A stretch of 38,239 nt of DNA from JBDTRY01 sp039931435. GTDB lineage: Bacteria; Acidobacteriota; Thermoanaerobaculia; Gp7-AA8. Shown here one piece after another: positions 21,455-29,009 of this stretch. The notes below the pieces were generated by a model that was given only the letters and a program-made list of their open reading frames with translations, ran no database searches and was not told the origin of the DNA. The DNA is taken from positions 1 through 38,239 of the forward strand of contig JBDTRY010000014.1 of assembly GCA_039931435.1 (NCBI GenBank), given 5' to 3'. The position numbers and the translations under genes were made by a program. Numbering within the stretch: the first letter of the stretch is position 1; every line of letters begins with the position of its first letter.

Positions 21455-24340
21455 TTGAAAAGGCAACCAGGAAACGCTCGATACTCAGTAATCATGGCAT
21501 TGGCATCTTTGCTATGCGGAGCCATGCCGGTGTCGGAGTCCCTGGCACAAACAGTGACTCCAGGGTGGACCATGACCGGCGCGCTGAACACGGCTCGTCG
21601 GGGCCACTCGGCCACGCTGCTTCGTGATGGAAGAGTCTTGGTGGCCGGCGGGACAGGGGCCGGCTGCTCGTCGCCCGCCACGAGGAGTGCCGAACTCTAC
21701 GACGCAGTCAGTGGAACGTGGACGCCGACAGGAGATCTCACCACGGCGCGCTCGAATCACACGGCGACGCTGCTGCAAAACGGAGAGGTCCTGGTCGCTG
21801 GAGACAGCGCGGAATTGTACGACCCCGCCGCGGGCAGGTGGCGCCCCACGGGAAGTTTCAACACACTGCGAGCGGTCAGCTCCGCGACGCTGCTGCCCAG
21901 CGGCAAGGTCCTGGCCGTTGGAAGTTCTGGTACGGCGTCAATTGCCGCGGAACTCTATGACCCGGCGACCGGGATGTGGAGCAGCACTGCCGCTCCCGGA
22001 TTCGTTCCCTCGAACGGGCACACAGTCCTGCTTCCTGACGGGAAGGTCCTGGCCGTGTCTGAAGGTTCGCCGTTCGACTACGCTTTGGCGGACACCGAGT
22101 CGTACGACCCCGCAACCGGGCAATGGACTCCTGCTGGTTATCTTCAAAAGTTCTGGGCACCCACGGTGACGTTGCTCCGAAACGGCAAGGTGCTTGTCAC
22201 GGGTCTTTACGGTGCGAATGATCCGACTCTAGCGGAGCTCTACGACCCCTATACACGAAAGTGGAGTATCGCCAGGTCTTTCAGCTCCCGCCATTCCGGA
22301 GGGTACACAGCGACGCTGCTGGCTGATGGTCGGGTCCTGGTCGCTGGCGGCACGGACGCCGTGACAGGGCAAAACGTGACACCGCCGGAATTATTCGACC
22401 CGGCTACCGGAACGTCTACCCTGACAGCCTCTCTCCACAAGGCCCGCGAATTTCATACCGCGACGCTACTCCGAAATGGCAAGGTCCTGGTCGCGGGAGG
22501 AGCGGAAGCATCGTCAAGCAACTGTGACGCACTGCTGATTCCTGAAGCTGAGATCTACGATCCTGGCATCGCTCCGAACACAACTCCCATCGATCCTCCG
22601 ACATGGACGCTGCGAAATTCAGGAAATATTGTGAATCCCGTAAGTGACGTTGTCCTGGATACCGCCAATCCTAAGCTCATGTACGCGACGACGCCTGCCG
22701 GAGTTTTCAAGACCACGGACGCAGGCAACGCCTGGACTCGCTCGAACGATCTTCCAGCCACAGCGCTTGCCATCGCTCCGAACAATCCTTCCGTCGTCTT
22801 TGCCGCGGGTGGCCCACTTGCCGTGGGTGGCACAATCGACAGGAAGACGACGGACGGCGGAGCTACCTGGAACGAATTCCACCCGGATCCCGCAAAAATT
22901 CGTGGTGCCAGGGCGATAGCAATCGATCCGTCTAATGCTTCGACGGTCTATGCGGTGCTGATGGAGGGTGGACTGTCGAAGAGCATCGACGGCGGATCGA
23001 CGTTTTCCTACATCAATACCGGACTGAGTCAGGATTTCTATTACGGCTTCGACTCGACTGCAGTGGCGATCGATCCATCAGCCCCTTCGTTCCTCGTTGC
23101 ATCCAACGTTTGTATCAACAGAAGTGCGAACTGGGGCGCGAACTGGTCATCCAACTGCGGACCGCCGATCTACTACGCGTCCGCCCTGGCGATCGACCCG
23201 TCACAATCTGCATTCGTCTATGCCGCAACATATCAGGGCCTCTTTCGAAGCAGCGACGGCGGATTTGGTTGGGAACGGCTTCAGAACGGTCTGCCGTCGC
23301 CAGAATTTTTGGACATCGTTGTAGACCCCCGGGAAGGTACGAACTTGTACGTCGCCATCAGGGAAAACGGTGTGTACAAGAGCAGCGATCGCGGGCAGAG
23401 CTGGACGGCCTTCAATGAGGGACTTTCCGACTTGGCAGTGCATTCGCTGGCTATCGATTCGACCGGAAACTTCCTCGCCGTTGCCACCGATCGAGGAGTC
23501 TTTACAATTTCACCCGGCAATTCCTTAGCGACCCTGCCCCCGGAACTTCATGCCGAACGACTCCCCAGCGATCCTCAACGGCTGGCGCGGCTGCTCGAAC
23601 AGGTGCGCGCGCTGGACAGAAGCTCGCCACCCGTTTCACCGGCCAGTACCGGTTCGAGCGCCGCTCTTGTCTTCGCGGCCGCGGTCAATGCACCGGGCGC
23701 GTACGGCACATACTTCCGTTCCGATGTCACCCTGATGAACGGCAGGACAGCTCCGCAGGACGCTATCGCTGTATGGCTCGCTGCCGGATCTGATGGAACC
23801 GACGCCCCGTCGCTGCGCCTGACTCTCGAGCCGTCCGCCATTACGATCACCGATGTCGTCGGGAAGATGGGGTTTACCGGCCTGGGCTCGCTTCTGTTCA
23901 TTAGTATCGATGCAAATGCGAATCTGGATACCGGGGCGAGCCTCAAGGGATTCTCGAGAATCTGGACCCCCGGTCCGGGCGGTCGAGGGAGCCTCTCCCA
24001 GGCGTTTCCCGCGGTATCGATCGCCTCTCTCGGTGGAGTCACGGCGGCGAAGGCAATCGGGCTTCGAATGGATTCGAACTTCCGCACAAACGTGGGAGTC
24101 GTAAACCTGGACACCACGTCGCGAACGTTCCTCGTGACTCTTACCGGTGAGCGACAATCGTCCACACTGCCGATCGTCGTCGAGCCCTTTTCCATGCGAC
24201 AGGTTCCGGTACCGGAAGGAGACTATGGCGCACTGACTGCACTCTTCACGGTTGGGGGCGGTGAGTTCCCCTGGACCGCCTACGGAAGCTCAGTTGACAA
24301 TCTCACCGGAGACGGTTGGACCTCTCAGGCTGCGCCGTAG
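21455..24340 (+). CDS. Secreted kelch-like and Asp-box repeat protein with C-terminal shared module
   Basis: A protein of about 961 residues. I take TTG 21455 as the start: AGGAGG (21441-21446) lies eight bases before it, whereas the in-frame ATG 21419 has none. A signal peptide follows (to SESLA before QT). Residues of about 40-390 hold seven kelch-like units with the phrase HTATLLRNGKVLVAGG and ELYDPATG.W, suggesting a beta-propeller. About 400-700 holds five Asp-box (BNR/sortilin-like) units such as TTDGGATW and SSDRGQSW. The last 230 residues form the module related to the protein at 10165 (PGAYGTYFRSD, SNFRTNVGVVNLD, VDNLTGDGW). Such proteins are extracellular and usually bind rather than cut; no glycosidase catalytic residues can be assigned. 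The substrate is unknown. Confidence 0.88.
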   Translation: MKRQPGNARYSVIMALASLLCGAMPVSESLAQTVTPGWTMTGALNTARRGHSATLLRDGRVLVAGGTGAGCSSPATRSAELYDAVSGTWTPTGDLTTARSNHTATLLQNGEVLVAGDSAELYDPAAGRWRPTGSFNTLRAVSSATLLPSGKVLAVGSSGTASIAAELYDPATGMWSSTAAPGFVPSNGHTVLLPDGKVLAVSEGSPFDYALADTESYDPATGQWTPAGYLQKFWAPTVTLLRNGKVLVTGLYGANDPTLAELYDPYTRKWSIARSFSSRHSGGYTATLLADGRVLVAGGTDAVTGQNVTPPELFDPATGTSTLTASLHKAREFHTATLLRNGKVLVAGGAEASSSNCDALLIPEAEIYDPGIAPNTTPIDPPTWTLRNSGNIVNPVSDVVLDTANPKLMYATTPAGVFKTTDAGNAWTRSNDLPATALAIAPNNPSVVFAAGGPLAVGGTIDRKTTDGGATWNEFHPDPAKIRGARAIAIDPSNASTVYAVLMEGGLSKSIDGGSTFSYINTGLSQDFYYGFDSTAVAIDPSAPSFLVASNVCINRSANWGANWSSNCGPPIYYASALAIDPSQSAFVYAATYQGLFRSSDGGFGWERLQNGLPSPEFLDIVVDPREGTNLYVAIRENGVYKSSDRGQSWTAFNEGLSDLAVHSLAIDSTGNFLAVATDRGVFTISPGNSLATLPPELHAERLPSDPQRLARLLEQVRALDRSSPPVSPASTGSSAALVFAAAVNAPGAYGTYFRSDVTLMNGRTAPQDAIAVWLAAGSDGTDAPSLRLTLEPSAITITDVVGKMGFTGLGSLLFISIDANANLDTGASLKGFSRIWTPGPGGRGSLSQAFPAVSIASLGGVTAAKAIGLRMDSNFRTNVGVVNLDTTSRTFLVTLTGERQSSTLPIVVEPFSMRQVPVPEGDYGALTALFTVGGGEFPWTAYGSSVDNLTGDGWTSQAAP

Positions 24341-24343
24341 ACG

Positions 24344-24367
24344 CGGGCGCGGCCGCAGACGCGCCCG
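24344..24367 (+). terminator. GC-rich hairpin after the kelch protein gene
   Basis: CGGGCGCG (24344-24351) pairs perfectly with CGCGCCCG (24360-24367) across an 8-base loop, three bases after the stop codon. There is no T tract, so it may be a factor-dependent terminator or an mRNA 3'-end protector. Confidence 0.45.
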
Positions 24368-24406
24368 ACCGGGCTTGTCTCGGAAACGGTCGTAGACTAT
24401 CAACGA

Positions 24407-24451
24407 GTAAACCGGGGCCAGGTAAACTCGGTCAAGTAAACCGGGGGTCAG
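24407..24451. repeat. Three short direct repeats, GTAAAC(C)CGG(G)TCA type
   Basis: Three consecutive copies: GTAAACCGGGGCCAG (24407-24421), GTAAACTCGGTCAA (24422-24435) and GTAAACCGGGGGTCAG (24436-24451). The last copy runs on into AGCAAC. The phrase CCGGGGGTCAGAGCAAC resembles sequences that I associate with the ends of RAYT/IS200-like elements. It directly precedes the duplicated gene fragment. The link to transposition is inference. Confidence 0.55.
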
Positions 24452-24477
24452 AGCAACTTCTCTTCCACCACTGCGGC

Positions 24478-24722
24478 GTGGCAGATGAGGTGCTCTCCCG
24501 GTCGTTTCTGGTGAACACGAAGACCTTCAACAACGCCAACACGGCAACGTTCGGTCAGTTCGTGCCGGCGGTGTGGAACGCTTTGCTGGACTTCGACTGC
24601 GATGGCGTCACCTCCATCGCCCATGGCATCCGCAACGGCGGTTCCTCGCATTTCCGCACGAACGTCGGACGGCCAATCTGGGGCGGAGTCGGCCACGCTG
24701 AACGTGGCTGTGTACGACGCTG
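24478..24722 (+). pseudogene. Decayed internal fragment of the secreted-protein gene at 10165
   Basis: About 245 bases match bases 10516-10762 of the intact gene with high identity by eye. The translation gives VADEVLSRSFLVNTKTFNNA, FGQFVPAVWNALLDFDCDG and HGIRNGGSSHFRTNVG, as in the intact protein. After FRTNVG, two separate single-base deletions shift the frame (GGACGGCC for GGAGCGGCC, and AGTCGGCC for AGTACGGCC), yet DNA similarity continues to GTGTACGACGCTG. Both ends of the homology are abrupt, so this is a truncated copy without start or signal peptide. It lies between the GTAAAC repeats and a TTGGGTCAAATCTTGAAAT segment. Confidence 0.85.
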
Positions 24723-24760
24723 TGTCTAAAGGCTATACATAGTTGGGTCAAATCTTGAAA

Positions 24761-25642
24761 TCAGGCATTCGGCACAGGCGGGTCGATCGCTTGCGGTACG
24801 GCAACGAGCGTAATGGCACGCTGCCCCCCCACGGTCTCGATCATCTGCATTTCGACACGCCACCCCGTGTGCGAAAGGAGATGAGGGTAGTTGTGAAGAA
24901 AAGAGAGCTCGGAGCCGAATGGACGCGATTGAAGATCTCTCTCGAGGTCGAACTCGGTCTCCATCGGTTCGCAGATGAGCACGACGATGGAATCGTCTGT
25001 TCTCTGCCGGAGGTTCCGTAAAGTCTTCTCGAGGGTACCCTGAGAAAGATACTCGAACACGCCTCCCACAGTCAGATACATGGTTCGATCGGTGGCGTGT
25101 TCCGGAATCCATTGCACGGCGTCAGCCGTGATGAACTCCATTTCCGGATATACGAACCGGTTCTTCTCCATCTCGGACGCCGAGAGATCGATTCCCGTAA
25201 ATCTGTTCACCGTCCCACCATGCATTTCACGAAGATGGTTCAGGATCGCTCCGCTGCCCGTTCCGATGTCGCAGATTCTTTCGATCGAATAGCGTTCGAG
25301 GAACGGGATGATGGCCGGGAGAACTCGATCGACGAAGGGAACGTACTCCGTCAAAGCGCGGCGGTGGGTCGATTCGTACCATCCCTCAGGATTCTGCTTC
25401 TGCCAGAAGTTACGGTGCAGCTGTTCGAACGCCGCTCCGTCGGGGCTTTTCCCCGCGGCGCGGGCGATGTGAAACCGGATCAGCCGATCAACGACGTTGT
25501 TCGAGATTTTCTCGTTCCAGAAGGGCATCGTAAATTCGCGACGAATGAGTTCGGTGCGAGCGGGAAGCATCGTGGACAGAAAAGCCGCTGCCACCGCTTT
25601 CAACGCAATGTAGACGCCTGCATCTCTCAGTGAACTCATCAT
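24761..25642 (-). CDS. Class I SAM-dependent methyltransferase
   Basis: A 293-residue protein. The SAM-binding motif I is ICDIGTGSGAIL, followed by the acidic residue of motif II in TGIDLSASEME and by ADAVQWIPE and YLTVGGVFEYLS as later core strands. About 115 N-terminal helical residues, including HRNFWQKQNPEGWYESTHRR, precede the core and may form the substrate lid. It has no close relation that I can name, and the substrate (small molecule, lipid or protein) is unknown. The ATGs at 25642 and 25639 both follow a GGGG stretch. It runs in the same direction as the Rossmann-fold gene upstream, with a 54-base gap. Confidence 0.85.
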   Translation of the reverse strand: MMSSLRDAGVYIALKAVAAAFLSTMLPARTELIRREFTMPFWNEKISNNVVDRLIRFHIARAAGKSPDGAAFEQLHRNFWQKQNPEGWYESTHRRALTEYVPFVDRVLPAIIPFLERYSIERICDIGTGSGAILNHLREMHGGTVNRFTGIDLSASEMEKNRFVYPEMEFITADAVQWIPEHATDRTMYLTVGGVFEYLSQGTLEKTLRNLRQRTDDSIVVLICEPMETEFDLERDLQSRPFGSELSFLHNYPHLLSHTGWRVEMQMIETVGGQRAITLVAVPQAIDPPVPNA

Positions 25643-25696
25643 CCGATTCCCCGGGTGTTCAGCCTTTAAGAGCGTTCAAATCTACTCGCTGAATGC

Positions 25697-26353
25697 TCAA
25701 CCCGTTATGTCCTTCATCTCCAGAATCGGCTGCGATGCGCCTCGCTTCGCGACGTCGAGCATCTTTCTTCCCAGCTGCTCTGTTGTGGTGATGGAGTGCG
25801 GCAGGAGGCGGCGCAGCAGCGGCAGGATCGGGGCAGAAATGGCGTAGAAGAAGCGGTACGCTCTCGTCTTCGAGCGCGCTCCGTGGAGCGGCTGAATGAT
25901 GCCGGGACGAAAGAGATAGACCCTCTTGAACGGCAGCCGTTGCAGCGCATTCTCAGTCCTGCCCTTGACCCGTGCCCACATCACGCCTCCCCGCTCCGTG
26001 CTGTCGGTTCCTGCTCCGGAGACATAGATGAAGGTCATCGAGGGGTTGAGGCGCGCAAGCGTCGCAGCAACGCCCAGCGTGAGGTCATGAGTCAACCGCG
26101 AATATGCGGCTTCCGTCATGCCTGCCGCGGAAAGGCCGAGACAGAATATGCAGGCATCAAAACCAGTCAGCTCCGGCGCGATGGGGGTCAGGTCGAACAG
26201 ATCGTCCGCAATGATCTCGCGGAGCCTGGAGTGCCGGACCCCGGTTACGGTTCGACCAACGGCCAGTACGCGATTCACGTCGGGGTCAAGGAGGCATTCC
26301 CTGAGAACACCCTGGCCCACCATCCCCGTCGCGCCAAAGATCATTACATCCAT
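25697..26353 (-). CDS. NAD(P)-binding Rossmann-fold protein (atypical SDR / NmrA-like)
   Basis: A 218-residue protein with the N-terminal dinucleotide motif MIFGATGMVGQGVLREC, then LAVGRT, the aspartate-containing ADDLFDL, FIYVSGAG and a KGRTENAL stretch. KGR with the downstream FRPGIIQP motif is typical of the small atypical short-chain dehydrogenases annotated as epimerase or NmrA-like. No YXXXK catalytic pair is visible, so it may bind NAD(P)H as a sensor or act on an unknown substrate. I start at ATG 26353, which has AAGG seven bases before it; the frame is open to 26374. It is divergent from the helicase gene. Confidence 0.85.
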   Translation of the reverse strand: MDVMIFGATGMVGQGVLRECLLDPDVNRVLAVGRTVTGVRHSRLREIIADDLFDLTPIAPELTGFDACIFCLGLSAAGMTEAAYSRLTHDLTLGVAATLARLNPSMTFIYVSGAGTDSTERGGVMWARVKGRTENALQRLPFKRVYLFRPGIIQPLHGARSKTRAYRFFYAISAPILPLLRRLLPHSITTTEQLGRKMLDVAKRGASQPILEMKDITG

Positions 26354-26495
26354 CAATGCCTTGCATTTTCTCACAGCAGATCGATTGGCCCGAGCGTGGT
26401 CTCTCTGCTGCCTGCGGACAAACGGCTCACCTCCTGGCTACCATCGTGATTCCCGGTTTCTCAATTCCTTGGAATCCCTCTACTATGAATAATCA

Positions 26496-28982
26496 ATGCG
26501 CATCGATTTTGACGAGCGAACCATCGCCTGTTCCGTCGGTGACCTGATCTACGACGCCGGCAACCGCCGGTTGGGAGTGGAGCGGGGCGATGGATTCCGG
26601 CGGATGTGGATCGGTCAGGAGATTCACAGCCGCCGCGCGGATGAACGCGCCGGCGCTGACCCACACTATCGTCCCGAGGTCACCGTGACCCATCAGTGCA
26701 CGGTCAGCGGCTGGAGCGTGACCGTTTCCGGAAGGATCGATGGACTTTCAGTCCACGACGACCGGAAGCTCGTGGAGATCGAGGAAGTGAAGTCCGTGCA
26801 CTTCGAACTCGAGCTGGCGGGACTCTACAGGTCGGAGAAACTGCAGCGCCACCTCTATCAACTGATGCTCTACGCCTACTTTCTCTCGCTCCAGTCCAGG
26901 TATGAGGAGTACCAGTTTCTGCCGCAGCTCGTGGTCATCGATCTGGTAACCGGAAACACGAAGCTGATCGATGCTCCATTCGACCGGGACGATGTTGCCT
27001 CTGCCCTCCAGGCCTCCCTCGAGAGTATGGTCGAGGGGATCGAAGCCAGGGTGGCACTGCGGAAAGCCAAGTCGGCATTCGCTGCCGATCTCGCCTTCCC
27101 CTTCGCCTCCATGCGGCCGTTTCAGAAAGAGATGATCGATTCCGTGGCGCGCACCGTCCGGGAAAAGGAAGCACTTCTCGTCTCGGCGCCAACCGGCGTC
27201 GGAAAAACGATGGCAGCAATTTATCCGGCCTTGCGCGAATCGTTGCGCATGGGAAAGAAGCTGTTCTATCTGACGCCGAAGACGCTGCAACAGGAAAACG
27301 CCGTGGCAGCGCTGGATCTGTTGAACGACGGGTCCTTCAGGGTGCTTCGCATCCGGGCCAAGCAGAAGATGTGCGCTCACACCGAAGTCATCTGTCACGA
27401 GGATTTCTGTCCCTTTGCCGCGCGCTATTCGGAAAAGATGCAGCGTTCCGGGCTGCTCTCGCGGATTGTGGACGACTTGTCGTACTTCGATCCGGACATC
27501 ACCTTCGAGATGTCCAAATCCGAAGAGGTCTGTCCGTTCGAGGTATCGCTGGAGCTGATCGAACAGGCCGACGTCGTCGTCTGCGACTACAACTACATTT
27601 TCGATCCCTACGTTGGTCTTCGCGCTTACAGCGAGGAGAGTGACTACGGCGACTGCGTGCTCATCATCGATGAAGCGCACAACCTCCTCGACCGCGGTCG
27701 GGGTTACTACTCACCGGAGCTGCTGGAGTCGACGCTGGAGCAGGTACGGCTTCACCTGACCGGCCGCGGTTGCGATCTGGATGGCTGGGACACGCTTCTG
27801 GATGAGTTGCAGGAGCACCTCCGCGAACTGTCCAGCGCCCTCGAGAGCAGTCTGGCTGCGGATGACGGCAGCTGGTCGAAGCGCGCGGCCTTCCAACCGA
27901 CTCAGGCGCTCTGCGAGCCGGACCGGCGATTGTTTCTCAGGCAGCGCGCGGCCTGGGAGCAACTTCTCATCGAGTACGTGAGCTGGAAGATTCAGCAACG
28001 CATCGCCGAAGAGAACGATCCCCTGATCGACTTCTACTTCAAGCTGATGAAGCTGGCCAACCTGCTCACCGAGGAGGGAGATGAGTTCGCACAACTCATC
28101 GAGCGAACCCATGATGGGCTGAAACTGAAAATCTTCTGCAAGGACCCTTCACGATTCATCGGTGAAACGATCGAGTCCGCGCACGCCACAATCGCCATTT
28201 CCGCAACTCTCGAGCCCTTCGATTTCTACCGTCAGACGCTGGGGTTTCCCAGAGACAGATCCTCGGAGATTTCGCTGCCCTCACCGTTCCCCGCGGCCAA
28301 CCGCAAGATCATCATCATCCCGGAGGTGAACACCACGTTCAAGGAACGGGCGAGCCACTACGGCACGATTGCAGAGAACGCTGCCTCGATCGCCTCCTCA
28401 GCGGACGGAAACTTTCTGGTGCTTTTCCCCAGTTACGCATTTCTTCGCCAGGTCGCCGAGCGGATGCCCACCATCCGCAAGAACCTGCTCGTTCAGCGTC
28501 CGGACATGACGGAATACGAGCGCCGCAGCTTTCTTTCGGCCCTTCGAGAATCGGGCGGCGACGGCCATGTCATTCTGGCGGTTTCCGGTGGAATGTATGC
28601 CGAGGGAATCGATTACCAGGGCGATATGCTGGCTGGAGTAGTGGTTGTCGGACCGGCCTTGCCGTCCGTGAGTTTCGAACAGGAGCTGCTCAAACGCTAC
28701 TACGACGAAAAGTACGGCGCCGGTTTCGAGTACGCCTATCTCATCCCGGGTATGACCCGCGTTGTGCAATCCGCCGGCCGGGTCATTCGCAGTGAGAATG
28801 ACGTAGGGATCATCGCCCTGATGTGCAAACGGTTCACGTTTCCTCAATACACGAAATTCTTTCCCTCGCATTGGTACGATAGCTCGCCTCGCGAGCTGGT
28901 GGTGAAGAAACCGGCTGAGGAAATCAGGCGGTTCTTCGACTCGCACCGGCAGCCACAGCTGCCGATCCGCCAGCTCTTCTGA
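26496..28982 (+). CDS. PD-(D/E)XK nuclease fused to XPD/DinG-type Fe-S DNA helicase
   Basis: An 828-residue fusion. The N-terminal 190 residues carry a Cas4/RecB-like nuclease pattern: His44 in IGQEIHSR, Asp82 in SGRIDGL, Glu97-Val-Lys99 in VEIEEVKS, and Gln122-X3-Tyr126 in YQLMLYAYF. The helicase half has Walker A APTGVGKT (231-238), four Cys (293, 300, 305, 346) placed between motifs Ia and II as in the XPD 4Fe-4S domain, DEAH at 392-395, and motif VI QSAGRVIR (758-765). XPD/DinG enzymes unwind DNA 5' to 3' in repair. The nuclease could cut the exposed strand. There is no Shine-Dalgarno site before the ATG; an AT-rich TACTATGAATAATCA precedes it, so a leaderless message is possible. The gene stands alone. 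Confidence 0.9.
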   Translation: MRIDFDERTIACSVGDLIYDAGNRRLGVERGDGFRRMWIGQEIHSRRADERAGADPHYRPEVTVTHQCTVSGWSVTVSGRIDGLSVHDDRKLVEIEEVKSVHFELELAGLYRSEKLQRHLYQLMLYAYFLSLQSRYEEYQFLPQLVVIDLVTGNTKLIDAPFDRDDVASALQASLESMVEGIEARVALRKAKSAFAADLAFPFASMRPFQKEMIDSVARTVREKEALLVSAPTGVGKTMAAIYPALRESLRMGKKLFYLTPKTLQQENAVAALDLLNDGSFRVLRIRAKQKMCAHTEVICHEDFCPFAARYSEKMQRSGLLSRIVDDLSYFDPDITFEMSKSEEVCPFEVSLELIEQADVVVCDYNYIFDPYVGLRAYSEESDYGDCVLIIDEAHNLLDRGRGYYSPELLESTLEQVRLHLTGRGCDLDGWDTLLDELQEHLRELSSALESSLAADDGSWSKRAAFQPTQALCEPDRRLFLRQRAAWEQLLIEYVSWKIQQRIAEENDPLIDFYFKLMKLANLLTEEGDEFAQLIERTHDGLKLKIFCKDPSRFIGETIESAHATIAISATLEPFDFYRQTLGFPRDRSSEISLPSPFPAANRKIIIIPEVNTTFKERASHYGTIAENAASIASSADGNFLVLFPSYAFLRQVAERMPTIRKNLLVQRPDMTEYERRSFLSALRESGGDGHVILAVSGGMYAEGIDYQGDMLAGVVVVGPALPSVSFEQELLKRYYDEKYGAGFEYAYLIPGMTRVVQSAGRVIRSENDVGIIALMCKRFTFPQYTKFFPSHWYDSSPRELVVKKPAEEIRRFFDSHRQPQLPIRQLF

Positions 28983-29009
28983 CCCGAGGGGGATCACTGT
29001 TGCACCCGG

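Noticed and set aside
24407..24451. Three regularly spaced GTAAAC repeats, considered as a CRISPR-like array
   Set aside because: The units are contiguous without spacers and only 14-16 bases long; no cas genes nearby.
26496..27065. N-terminal nuclease domain considered as a Cas4 protein of a CRISPR locus
   Set aside because: It is fused in frame to a helicase, lacks the Cas4 cysteines, and there is no array or other cas gene in the window.
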